Source: an uncultured Cellvibrio sp. (GTDB lineage Bacteria; Pseudomonadota; Gammaproteobacteria; Pseudomonadales; Cellvibrionaceae). From it: 43,274 nucleotides of DNA. Below, one piece after another: positions 34,637 to 43,161 of this stretch. Location of the stretch: assembly GCA_946481735.1 (NCBI GenBank), contig CAMLOU010000016.1, positions 1-43,274 of the forward strand, given 5' to 3'. The translations under genes and the position numbers were made by a program. The notes under the pieces were generated by a model, which was not told the origin of the DNA, made no database searches, and saw nothing but the letters and a program-made list of their open reading frames with translations. The first letter of the stretch is position 1, and the number at the start of each line of letters is the position of its first letter.

Positions 34637-34747
34637 CGCAACTTTTTTTATTAGCATTCTTATTGCGAGCCCGATACAATGGCGAGACGCCCCTCTTGCA
34701 CCTGGCGCCTCAAGTGTCTGGTAAAACTCACCTGCCGGAATATATGT

Positions 34748-35233
34748 ATGAAAATCAGCAGCAACGGCAATATTGAGATCACCGCGAATCCCCTACTGAT
34801 TATTGCAGATGACGATTTGGACGACCAAGTCCTTGTAAAAGATGTTTTACAAGAACATAAGATATCCATGGAAAACACGATATTTGTAAATGATGGTCAA
34901 GAACTGATGGAGACGTTATCTATCATCAAACCTCAGCCGACAATTATTCTGCTGGATCTGAATATGCCACGCCTTGATGGGCGTAAGGCGTTAAAGAGTA
35001 TCAAAACAAGTGATGTTTACAAACACATTCCTGTGCTAATTTTCACCACATCCAATGCGCAACACGATATTGATTTAAGTTATTCCCAGGGAGCCAACTC
35101 CTACTTCACCAAACCGGTTTCGTTTGATGGTCTGATGGATGTGATCGGCATTATCAAACGCTATTGGTTTGAGCAAGCCGCGATACCGTACGGGGCAACC
35201 CGTTTGAATAACTCCCTCGAAAAAGCGCTGTAA
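34748..35233 (+). CDS. Orphan single-domain response regulator (Rcp1-like)
   Basis: From the ATG at 34748 the protein has 162 residues and consists only of a receiver domain. The phosphoacceptor is D70 (IILLDLNMPRLDG), with the acidic pocket DDD at 21-23, a Thr at the switch position (FTTSN) and K122 (YFTKPVSFD). There is no output domain, so it acts by protein contact. The extended loop and sequence style are of the Rcp1 type seen with phytochromes. No kinase is adjacent. It is divergent from an S24 repressor. A further upstream start at 34679 is in frame but lacks sense. Confidence 0.85.
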   Translation: MKISSNGNIEITANPLLIIADDDLDDQVLVKDVLQEHKISMENTIFVNDGQELMETLSIIKPQPTIILLDLNMPRLDGRKALKSIKTSDVYKHIPVLIFTTSNAQHDIDLSYSQGANSYFTKPVSFDGLMDVIGIIKRYWFEQAAIPYGATRLNNSLEKAL

Positions 35234-35528
35234 TATTCCTGCAAGACAACAAGTACCTATCAACAGCAATGCTTCAGCAGCAACGCAATAATTCTTCATC
35301 GCCATTCAAAGCAAGCTGTGCTGTTTACCATACAATGCCTGGTTAAACCAAACGCGTCCGGTAAACAATAATATATCTGGTGCAACAATGCGTCAGAACC
35401 GGTTGACGCATACCTGAATCCGGAACCCCATTTCAGTGCTACTATGCGCACCGACCTCGCAATTCGATTTCGTCAATCTACTGTCGTGAAAAACTAAACC
35501 CAGTTTCTTAAATAGCCCGGTGATAGCC

Positions 35529-36476
35529 ATGATTGCCACGCTGATTACTCATCCTGCCTGCCATCTGCACCACATGCCCGAGGGCCACCCGGAATGTCCG
35601 GAGCGCCTGGATGCCATCAACAACCAACTCCTGGCCAGTGGCATAGACAGTTTGATTTATCACCGCGAGGCTCCTGCGGCCACCGACGAACAATTGTTAC
35701 GTGTCCATACACTCGATTATCTGCAACGCCTGGCGCGGGCAATACCCAGCGAGGGCATTGTGCGCTTCGCTGATGATATTTATTTGTCCCCCGCCACGCT
35801 GGCGGCAGCTCGCCATGCCGCCGGTGCAGGCATTCTGGGTGTGGATATGGTCATGGGCGGCGAAACCGATGCGGTATTTTGTAACGTGCGCCCGGCCGGT
35901 CACCATGCAGGGCCGACGCAGCCCATGGGATTTTGTATCTTTAATAATGTCGCTATTGCAGCGGCCCATGCCTTGGCGGTGCATGGTCTTGAACGGATCG
36001 CCATCGTGGATTTCGATGTGCACCACGGCAATGGCACCCAGGACATCTTCCTGCACGAGCCGCGCGTGCTGTTTTGCTCCAGTTTCCAGCACCCGTTTTA
36101 TCCGCTCACCGCCATTGATAATGTGCCGGACCACATCATCAATATCCCCTTACCGGCCACCTGTCGCAGCGACGGATTCCGCGCCGCGCTGGCCGAACAC
36201 TGTCTGCCGGCGCTACGCCGGTTTCAACCGCAATTACTGTTGATCTCCGCTGGCTTCGACGGCCATATCGACGACGACATGTCATCGATTCGCCTGGTGG
36301 AACAGGATTACGTGTGGATTACCCAACAATTGCGGGCGTTAGTCGATGACAGCAAACAATATGAACCCTCGCGGCAATGCCGGGGAATGGTGTCCATGCT
36401 GGAGGGTGGTTATGACTTACCGGCATTGGGGCGTTGCGCCATGATGCATATCAAAGCCATGGCGAAGCTGTCTTGA
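35529..36476 (+). CDS. Histone-deacetylase-family amidohydrolase
   Basis: A 315-residue zinc deacetylase of the HDAC/AcuC/acetylpolyamine amidohydrolase superfamily. The active-site His pair is H125-H126 (RPAGHHAGP), zinc ligands are D163 and H165 (DFDVHHGNGTQ) and D244 (SAGFDGH). Substrates of bacterial members include acetyl-lysine in acetyl-CoA synthetase and acetylated polyamines. The gene converges on a Pat-type protein acetyltransferase 43 bp away, which favours protein deacetylation, by inference. The ATG at 35529 is three codons inside a GTG frame start. Confidence 0.9.
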   Translation: MIATLITHPACHLHHMPEGHPECPERLDAINNQLLASGIDSLIYHREAPAATDEQLLRVHTLDYLQRLARAIPSEGIVRFADDIYLSPATLAAARHAAGAGILGVDMVMGGETDAVFCNVRPAGHHAGPTQPMGFCIFNNVAIAAAHALAVHGLERIAIVDFDVHHGNGTQDIFLHEPRVLFCSSFQHPFYPLTAIDNVPDHIINIPLPATCRSDGFRAALAEHCLPALRRFQPQLLLISAGFDGHIDDDMSSIRLVEQDYVWITQQLRALVDDSKQYEPSRQCRGMVSMLEGGYDLPALGRCAMMHIKAMAKLS

Positions 36477-36519
36477 GAATAAGCTATCTTGAGGCAAAGC
36501 TATGGGATTTAAAACGGCA

Positions 36520-39204
36520 TTAATCCTGCAGTTTCATACGCATATCAATCAGTCCGTCGTCGCGCAAATATTTCACACTGAAACCCAGCGTGCGCGCCAG
36601 GTTGGCCATGCCGGCATTTTCCAGCATCGTCACACCGGTTAAATACTGCGTCCCCTGCCCGCGACAATAATCAATCATTTTTTGCATCAAGCGATGACCC
36701 AGGCCTGAATGCTTGATATCGCTGCGCACGGCAACCGCAAATTCCGCTTCGGTGTTGTCCGGGTCTTGTTGGGCGTGTACCACGCCAAGAATCTCCGTAT
36801 CGCCCGCCGGCGTCTCCGCCACAGCAACAAATGCCATTTCGCGCGCGTAATCAATCTGGGTGAAGCGTGCCATCTGTTCATGGGAAAATTGCGGCAACTC
36901 ACCAAAGTAACGCTTGTAGCGATCCTCCCGCGTCAGGGCGTGATCAAAGGCCTGGTGCATACCTTCATCTTCCGGGCGAATCGGTCGTAAAAACACCTCG
37001 CGGCCGTTGCGCAGTAAAAAATGTTCTTCCAATTCTTTTGGGTAAGGGCGAATGGCCAGGCGACGTTGCGGCGTTGCCGGTGCGATATCGACGTTAACAT
37101 CCAGCACGATAATTTCATCACCCACCGCCAAGGCGGGGTTGATGGTCAGGCCCAGGACATTTTCCTGGTCCACAATCATCTGGCTGATCTTGGTCAACAA
37201 AATACACAGCGCCTGGCGATTGAGCGGCGAATATAATTGCCGTTCGCGAATCTTGCCCTCGGCCAGCGCCTGGATCACCAGGTAACGGGCCAATGCCATA
37301 TTCAATGGCGGCAAGGCCACCACGGCGTTGGTGCGAATGTCCCACACCGAACTGGCTTCGCCTAACAGGATGACCGGCCCGAATACGGGATCTGTTTGCA
37401 CTTGAATACGCAGCAGGTGTGCACCGGTGCGACGCGCCATGGTCTGTAAGGTGAAACCGTTCGGTTTTGCCTCGGGGTAAAGATCCTGCACCCGTTTCAA
37501 GCTGGCCAAGGCCGCCTCTTCCACTTCGGCACGGGTATTTAAATTCAGGACCACGCCGCCAATATCGGACTTCAATGGAATATCCGGCACGACAATTTTC
37601 AAGGCAACCGGAAATCCCAATAACTCCGCCTGGTCAGCCGCTTCGGCTGGCGTGGTGGCCGCCTTGGTAGGAATAGTCGCAATACCATAGGCTTGCAATA
37701 ATTCGGCGGATTCTTCGCCATTCAGATGCAGACGCGCATCATTCAGGGCTGCGGTAATAATGTTATTGGCCCGCTCAGGGTGGTGCGGAATTTCATCGCT
37801 CACCGAGTCTGGTGTTTCGGATAATAATTTCTGGTTACGGCGATACTCCACCATGTGCATAAACGCACCGGCTACACCTTCCGGCGTACGGAAGGAGGCT
37901 ATGCCCGCTTCGGCAAATCGTTGGCGTGCTTCAACGGCGGCGTCTTCGCCCATCCAGTTCACCAACAAATTGGGCTTGCGGCCCTGATGTTCCTGATAGG
38001 CTTTGATGACCGCTTCGGCATAGGCGGTCGGCGAACTTAAACCGGTGGGCGCGTGCAGTATCAACACGTTATCAATGGTCTTGCTGCGCAATAAAATTTG
38101 CATGACCTGGCCATAAAGTTCCGGCAAGGCATCGCCCAACATATTGATGGGATTGCTCGCGCGGCCACCGCTGTGAATAATCTTTTGTAATTGGCTGACG
38201 ATCTCCGGCTCAAGGGTTGCCAGGCGACCACCGCGTTGCAAAAGCGCGTCAATTGCCATGGCACTGGGACCGTGGCCATTGGATAACACCACCAATTGTT
38301 CGCCGGTAATCGGCTTACCGTAAGCCAGGGTCTCTACCGCTGCCATCAACTCACGCAAGTCGCCGACACGCAACATACCGGCGCGTCGAAACGCTGCGCT
38401 GTACACCGCATCTTCACCCATCTTTTCCGGGCCGAGCCGCGAGGTTGTCGCCATGATTTCAGCATGGGTACCGGCTTTGATCGCCAGAATCGGTTTATTA
38501 AATGACGCCGCTCGCGCCGCAGACATAAATGCGCGTCCGTCCTGGATGGCGTCGATATACAACAGAATGGCCTGAGTTTTGGGATCGCGTCCGAGGTAAT
38601 CAATGATCTCATCGAAGTCCACATCGGCTGCATCGCCTGTTGCAATAAAATGCGAAAAACCGATGCGGCGCCGATGAGCCCAGTCCAGCAAGGTTGAGCA
38701 CACGGCAGACGATTGCGAGACAAACGCAATCTTGCCCGGTTGTGCCGTCGTGTGCGCACAACTCGCGTTTAATCCCAGACCCGGCACAATGATGCCCAGG
38801 CAGTTGGGCCCCAGAATACGCACGCCGGATTGCCTGGCAATCTCCAGCATTTGCTCCTGCAAATTGGTGCCTTGGGCGGTGTAAAGCGTATCCAGGCCAG
38901 CGGCGATGACTATCGCATTGCGGGTGCCTTTACGGCCCAGTTGCAAAATTATCGCAGGCACCCGCGTCGCGCGGGTACAGATAATGGCAAGGTCCGGCGC
39001 TTCCGGTAATTCATCAATCGACCGATAGGCAAGCACGCCGTTCACCGCTTTGTGGTGTGGCGTTACCGGCATGATCGGGCCGTCGAACTGGCCCTGCAAT
39101 AAATTACGCATGACCACATTGCCGGTGCGCGTCGGCTGGTTGGACGCGCCGATCACCGCAATGGAGCGAGGCTTGAGCAGTTGCTCGATATGTTTGAGGC
39201 TCAT
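36520..39204 (-). CDS. Pat-type GNAT protein acetyltransferase fused to an acyl-CoA synthetase-like domain
   Basis: This 894-residue protein has a CoA-binding domain (RSIAVIGASNQPTRTGNVVM), succinyl-CoA-synthetase-like domains, an ATP-grasp domain (~485-700) and a C-terminal GNAT domain (~730-890, with VRSDIKHSGLGHRLMQKMI). This is the layout of Pat/PatZ enzymes that acetylate and inactivate acetyl-CoA synthetase. In true ADP-forming synthetases a phospho-histidine occurs in an SHTG motif; here it is SRLG, with R256 in place of His. That fits a sensor rather than a synthetase. Its start overlaps the stop of a transglycosylase-like gene (ATGA, 39204-39201), an odd partner. It converges with the deacetylase gene. 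Confidence 0.92.
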   Translation of the reverse strand: MSLKHIEQLLKPRSIAVIGASNQPTRTGNVVMRNLLQGQFDGPIMPVTPHHKAVNGVLAYRSIDELPEAPDLAIICTRATRVPAIILQLGRKGTRNAIVIAAGLDTLYTAQGTNLQEQMLEIARQSGVRILGPNCLGIIVPGLGLNASCAHTTAQPGKIAFVSQSSAVCSTLLDWAHRRRIGFSHFIATGDAADVDFDEIIDYLGRDPKTQAILLYIDAIQDGRAFMSAARAASFNKPILAIKAGTHAEIMATTSRLGPEKMGEDAVYSAAFRRAGMLRVGDLRELMAAVETLAYGKPITGEQLVVLSNGHGPSAMAIDALLQRGGRLATLEPEIVSQLQKIIHSGGRASNPINMLGDALPELYGQVMQILLRSKTIDNVLILHAPTGLSSPTAYAEAVIKAYQEHQGRKPNLLVNWMGEDAAVEARQRFAEAGIASFRTPEGVAGAFMHMVEYRRNQKLLSETPDSVSDEIPHHPERANNIITAALNDARLHLNGEESAELLQAYGIATIPTKAATTPAEAADQAELLGFPVALKIVVPDIPLKSDIGGVVLNLNTRAEVEEAALASLKRVQDLYPEAKPNGFTLQTMARRTGAHLLRIQVQTDPVFGPVILLGEASSVWDIRTNAVVALPPLNMALARYLVIQALAEGKIRERQLYSPLNRQALCILLTKISQMIVDQENVLGLTINPALAVGDEIIVLDVNVDIAPATPQRRLAIRPYPKELEEHFLLRNGREVFLRPIRPEDEGMHQAFDHALTREDRYKRYFGELPQFSHEQMARFTQIDYAREMAFVAVAETPAGDTEILGVVHAQQDPDNTEAEFAVAVRSDIKHSGLGHRLMQKMIDYCRGQGTQYLTGVTMLENAGMANLARTLGFSVKYLRDDGLIDMRMKLQD

Positions 39205-39725
39205 TCAGCTGCGTCTTTTTTTTCCGATGCCGCCGGGGTTATCGGTTTGAGGATAAATTGCATAGAGGCGGCCAAACCTTCAAGGTTCACCTCATAGGTG
39301 ATGTAGTGTTGTTCCACCCATTGGCTCCAGCGTTCCGCTTTGGTCATCAAGTCCGCGCGATAAACCGCGTTTACGGCGGGCGTCCGCGAGTGATAGTTGG
39401 CCGCACGCGTCCATAAATCCCCTTGGTCGTTGTAGATGTGATCGCGAATCCGCCAGGCCGCCAATTGGTAAGGGTAACAACCGTAAGCCGCCACATCACT
39501 TTCAAAGACGCCGTGAGGCATAAGGTCTTTTAAATAGGCACTGTTAAATTGCATGGGACCGACATCGTAGGTGCCGTTGGTATTTCTCACCCATTGCCCC
39601 GGTTTGCCGCCCTCCTTTTCAGCGATGGCCAGCAAAATATTCGCCGGCACATTGTATTCAATAGCCGCTTCAACCAAACAGGCAACCGGTTCATGAAGTT
39701 CAGGAGGCAGGTCAGCAAATAACAT
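39201..39725 (-). CDS. Lytic transglycosylase-like (SLT fold) protein
   Basis: From the ATG at 39725 the protein has 174 residues and matches the lysozyme-like SLT fold: NVPANILLAIAEKEGGKPGQW, with a candidate catalytic Glu near 39, then YDVGPMQFNSAYL, the GxMQ motif of this fold. No signal peptide is visible, so it either stays cytoplasmic or leaves by a special route, as VirB1-like proteins do in phage and conjugation. Its stop overlaps the Pat start by four bases. An in-frame GTG lies three codons upstream. Confidence 0.75.
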   Translation of the reverse strand: MLFADLPPELHEPVACLVEAAIEYNVPANILLAIAEKEGGKPGQWVRNTNGTYDVGPMQFNSAYLKDLMPHGVFESDVAAYGCYPYQLAAWRIRDHIYNDQGDLWTRAANYHSRTPAVNAVYRADLMTKAERWSQWVEQHYITYEVNLEGLAASMQFILKPITPAASEKKDAAE

Positions 39726-39927
39726 AATCGTCACGTTTGCAAAAAAGTTATTCCATTTTCATCCAAATAAAAATAATTGCAATCATCGCGCGTCAACCAC
39801 CGCACAAAATGAATCGGCAGATTGTAATGCCCTGTAATGCTACGGCTGAGCAGCATTGTATAGCATCAGGAATACTTGGCTGGAGGTGAGGTATGGGCCA
39901 GGGTCTATCAACAATAAGGAGATAACC

Positions 39928-41895
39928 ATGTCACCTATTAACCTGCTTCGCTATTCCATATTCACTGTTTCATTACTCACATTCGTTCCCTGTGCCACTG
40001 CCAAATCGGTGCGCGATGACGGCGTGGAAAATCCTCCGCTACTGGAGATTCAACGCAGCGGCGCGCAAGCCGTCAAACCCCTGGCAACATTGAAAAAAGC
40101 GGTAGCGCCGGCTCCGCTGACCGGACCGCAGGAAGCCTATCTCACCTGGCGGGTTGCCTATACCGAGAGCACCCTGTGGAATCCGGCTACCGGGCGGGAT
40201 GATCGCGTGCGATTGCGCAGTTACCAGGGCACCCATGTTAATCCTGACGCGCCCTTTGTGGCACCGATGATTCGGGTTGCACCCGGCGACACCATTCGCG
40301 CTACGCTCTCCAATCAGCTGCCCGCTGATCCGTCCTGTTACGACCATGAACAACCGGTCAACAAGCCTCACTGTTTTAACGGCACCAATATGCACACCCA
40401 CGGTTTATGGATCAATCCCGCCGGCAACAGCGATAACGTGCTGATCTCAATCAACCCCGGCGTGGATTTCCAATATGAATACAACATTCCCCTGGATCAT
40501 CCCGCCGGCACCTTCTGGTATCACCCCCACCGCCATGGTTCAACCGCATTGCAAGTGGGCAGCGGTATGGCCGGTGCGCTGATTATTGACGGCAAGCGCG
40601 TGCCCACAACAACGGCTCAAGGGGATATTGATACGCTGCTGCAGCCAACACCTAAACAATCGTTCAAGGAACGCGTGCTACTGTTTCAGCAAATCCAATA
40701 CGCCTGCTACACCAAAGGCGAGAATCCGGTTGTGAAAAAAAATGCAGACGGCACCTATCGCTGTGATCCGGATGATGTCGGCGTGGTAGAAAGTTATGCA
40801 AATTTCAGCGGTAAAGCCTGGGGACAATCCGGCCGTTACACCAGCATCAACGGCGAGATCCAGCCAGGCTTTTACGACGCAAAAGCCGGACAGGTTGAAC
40901 GTTGGCGAATGATTCATGGCGGCGTGCGCGACAGCATTAACCTGCAATTTCGTCGCATGAAAACTGATGTCAGTATTCCCCAACAATTTACGGCGGAACA
41001 GCACGAAGACTTCATCACCAAAAACTGTAATGGCGAACAGATACCGCAACATATTATCGCCGCCGACGGCCTCACCACCGCCACCCTGCGGGCAACCGAT
41101 TCTCTGGTATTCCAACCCGGTTACCGATGGGACTCATTGATGCTGTTTCCCGAAGCGGGTCAATATTGTGTCATTGATGCGGCCGCAGCAGCCTCTGCCA
41201 ATGTCGACCAGACACCGTCCTCACGCAAACTGTTAGGCATTGTTCATGTGGCAGCCGGCAAGGAAAATGATGCGTCCATCCAACAGCAGTTGCAGGTTGC
41301 ACTCATCGAAGCGGCGAAAGAACATTACTCGCCAGAGGTTGCCAGGCTGGTGGTCGATGACCTGAAAAAAAATCGCCTGACAAAGTTTGTTCCGCATAAG
41401 GATCTACCGCCCACACCCAACAAACAGACCTTATTTTTTAATATGACCTCAACGGATTTTTTAATTGATGATGAGATTTATAAACCAGGTGTTATCAATC
41501 GCACATTGATCCTCGGCAATATTGATGAATGGACGCTCACCTCAAAATCCGGCAGCCACCCCTATCACATCCACGTTAATCCCTTTCAGGTTATTGCTGT
41601 GCTCGACCCCAACGGTAAAGATGTGAGCGGGCCGGACGCGGTAGACGACTTCGACACCAGCGGCGCCCCGGACCCGCAGTATCGCGGCATGAAAGGCACC
41701 TTCAAGGATACGGTGTGGGTCAAGAATGTCGGCGGCAAGACCTATCAGGTGATCGTGCGCACCCATTACCAGCGCTACATCGGTGATTTTGTCTTGCATT
41801 GTCATATTCTGGACCATGAAGACCAGGGCATGATGCAGAACGTGCGGATCGCACTGCCCGACGGGCGCGGCGGCGCGGCAGCCGGGCATCACTGA
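39928..41895 (+). CDS. Periplasmic multicopper oxidase
   Basis: From the ATG at 39928, with AAGGAG eight bases upstream, the protein has 655 residues and a signal peptide (LLTFVPCATA). All four copper motifs are present: HTHG (H156, H158), WYHPHRHG (H199, H201, H203), HPYHIH (from H544) and HCHILDHEDQGMM (H624, C625, H626, H630, axial M635). It should couple one-electron oxidation to reduction of oxygen to water. Candidate substrates are cuprous copper, metals or phenolics; a Met-rich copper-tolerance segment like CueO's is not obvious. It stands alone, with a strong terminator downstream. Confidence 0.93.
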   Translation: MSPINLLRYSIFTVSLLTFVPCATAKSVRDDGVENPPLLEIQRSGAQAVKPLATLKKAVAPAPLTGPQEAYLTWRVAYTESTLWNPATGRDDRVRLRSYQGTHVNPDAPFVAPMIRVAPGDTIRATLSNQLPADPSCYDHEQPVNKPHCFNGTNMHTHGLWINPAGNSDNVLISINPGVDFQYEYNIPLDHPAGTFWYHPHRHGSTALQVGSGMAGALIIDGKRVPTTTAQGDIDTLLQPTPKQSFKERVLLFQQIQYACYTKGENPVVKKNADGTYRCDPDDVGVVESYANFSGKAWGQSGRYTSINGEIQPGFYDAKAGQVERWRMIHGGVRDSINLQFRRMKTDVSIPQQFTAEQHEDFITKNCNGEQIPQHIIAADGLTTATLRATDSLVFQPGYRWDSLMLFPEAGQYCVIDAAAAASANVDQTPSSRKLLGIVHVAAGKENDASIQQQLQVALIEAAKEHYSPEVARLVVDDLKKNRLTKFVPHKDLPPTPNKQTLFFNMTSTDFLIDDEIYKPGVINRTLILGNIDEWTLTSKSGSHPYHIHVNPFQVIAVLDPNGKDVSGPDAVDDFDTSGAPDPQYRGMKGTFKDTVWVKNVGGKTYQVIVRTHYQRYIGDFVLHCHILDHEDQGMMQNVRIALPDGRGGAAAGHH

Positions 41896-41904
41896 TCTTC
41901 ACCG

Positions 41905-41932
41905 GCGAGCCATCTTCCCCAAGATGGCTCGC
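41905..41932 (+). terminator. Hairpin terminator after the multicopper oxidase
   Basis: GCGAGCCATCTT (41905-41916) and AAGATGGCTCGC (41921-41932) are perfect 12-bp arms around CCCC, ten bases after the stop. The trailing T content is low (TTCATGT). Confidence 0.75.
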
Positions 41933-41946
41933 TTCATGTCAGGCTG

Positions 41947-41974
41947 TGTTAACGCGCCCGCTTCTCGGTATAAT
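41947..41974 (+). promoter_or_regulatory. Candidate sigma-70 promoter of yejK
   Basis: A perfect TATAAT at 41969-41974 has TGTTAA 16 bp upstream (41947-41952). The start codon is only 24 bp after the -10, so the leader would be about 15-20 nt. Confidence 0.5.
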
Positions 41975-41997
41975 GCGCGCTTTTTGCGGTCGACCCC

Positions 41998-43014
41998 ATG
42001 GCACTTACATCCATCATCTCCCATCACCTGTTGCGCCACTCTCCCACCACCGGCGTGGACCTTCATGCACGATCCGAGGTATTTGCCGCAAACGGCAAGC
42101 TGGAAGATCTCGTGTACGAATTAAAGTCCAACTTTATTCGCAAAAGCGGCAAGAGTTACGGCCGCTTTTCCAGCGAAACCAGTGAGTTTCCCTTCTCCGC
42201 CTGGTTAAAAGAATACCGCGCCGAGCGTTTGGGTTTTGCCAGTTTTACGCAGAAGGCAGCGGAGCACTTCAAACTGGAATTGGAAAAAACCGAATGCCTG
42301 ATTGATGCCTATGTCTTTTTTGTTGAAGAAAAGATTGAAGCGGGCGAATTTTTGTACGTGTTTATGGCGGAGCATCTACACGGCTCTTGTCTGGATGCCG
42401 AACTCGCGCTGGATGACTCTCGCTATCTCGACACCCAGGGTTTTGCACTGGCCGCCAAGATTGATTTATCGGATTGGGACGCGGGCCATTCAGCCACCTA
42501 TTTATCTTTACTGCGTTCGCGCGGCGAAAAAGAATTATCCGATGCCTTCGCCAACCTGGTTGGCTTTAGCGATAAATACGACATCAAAAACGATACCGCG
42601 CAATTCCTGCAAATTGTCGATGATTACGCACAGGAGATGGACGAACAGGCCGCGCGGGTGACACGCACAAAAGTGGTGGATTATTGTCTGGAGCAAAATA
42701 AAGCCGGCAAGGCGGTGGTGATTGCGGATTTGTCGCAAACGCTTGCCAGCGAAATCAAAACCCATGAGCCGGAACATTTCTCACGGTTTGTGCAGGAAAA
42801 ACAGCCGGAGAAGAAAGCGGAATTTATTCCGGACAGCAGCCAGATTCGCAATTATGTGCGTATCAGCGGGCGTAATGATTCGTTGAGTATGAGTTTTGCG
42901 TCGGAGTGTTTGGGTAAGGAGATTGTGTACGATGCGGAGCAGGATGTATTGACGATAAAAAATATTCCGCCGGCGCTTAAGGCTAAATTACTGAAGCATA
43001 TGAAGGGTGAGTAA
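41998..43014 (+). CDS. yejK: Nucleoid-associated protein YejK (NdpA)
   Basis: A 338-residue protein of the NdpA family, found with the nucleoid in enterics and of unsettled biochemical role. The family's features are present: an N-terminal ISHHLLRHS-type stretch, GKSYGRFSSE, FPFSAWLKEY and the C-terminal RISGRNDSLSMSFASECLG segment. Length is typical (about 335). It lies behind its own candidate promoter and is followed by a long nested palindrome that could end its transcript. Confidence 0.93.
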   Translation: MALTSIISHHLLRHSPTTGVDLHARSEVFAANGKLEDLVYELKSNFIRKSGKSYGRFSSETSEFPFSAWLKEYRAERLGFASFTQKAAEHFKLELEKTECLIDAYVFFVEEKIEAGEFLYVFMAEHLHGSCLDAELALDDSRYLDTQGFALAAKIDLSDWDAGHSATYLSLLRSRGEKELSDAFANLVGFSDKYDIKNDTAQFLQIVDDYAQEMDEQAARVTRTKVVDYCLEQNKAGKAVVIADLSQTLASEIKTHEPEHFSRFVQEKQPEKKAEFIPDSSQIRNYVRISGRNDSLSMSFASECLGKEIVYDAEQDVLTIKNIPPALKAKLLKHMKGE

Positions 43015-43040
43015 CTGTTTCATCCACCGGCACCATGCGA

Positions 43041-43146
43041 GTTTGGCGTTAGGCCTTTTGTTTTGAAACCCTCAAGTCAGGGACGACTTGAGGGAGCTAC
43101 AGGGATGTATTCATGCGTTTTCAAAACAAAAGGCCTAATGACAAAC
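43041..43146. repeat. Nested palindromic element, 106 bp, between yejK and a FimV-like gene end
   Basis: Perfect 20-bp arms TTAGGCCTTTTGTTTTGAAA (43049-43068) and their complement (43119-43138) enclose a second perfect hairpin, CCCTCAAGTC (43069-43078) with GACTTGAGGG (43085-43094), plus about 24 unpaired bases. Outside the arms GTTTG (43041-43045) and CAAAC (43142-43146) pair again after three mismatches. It looks like a mobile MITE/REP-type element or an oversized terminator; no transposase is present. Confidence 0.7.
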
Positions 43147-43161
43147 GGACTACGAAGCACG

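Noticed and set aside
43041..43146. Integron attC site, because the arms end in GTTAGGC and GCCTAAT
   Set aside because: attC sites read RYYYAAC at the left and GTTRRRY at the right. Here the order is inside out, the arms are perfectly paired without the extrahelical bases attC needs, and no integrase or cassette array is present.
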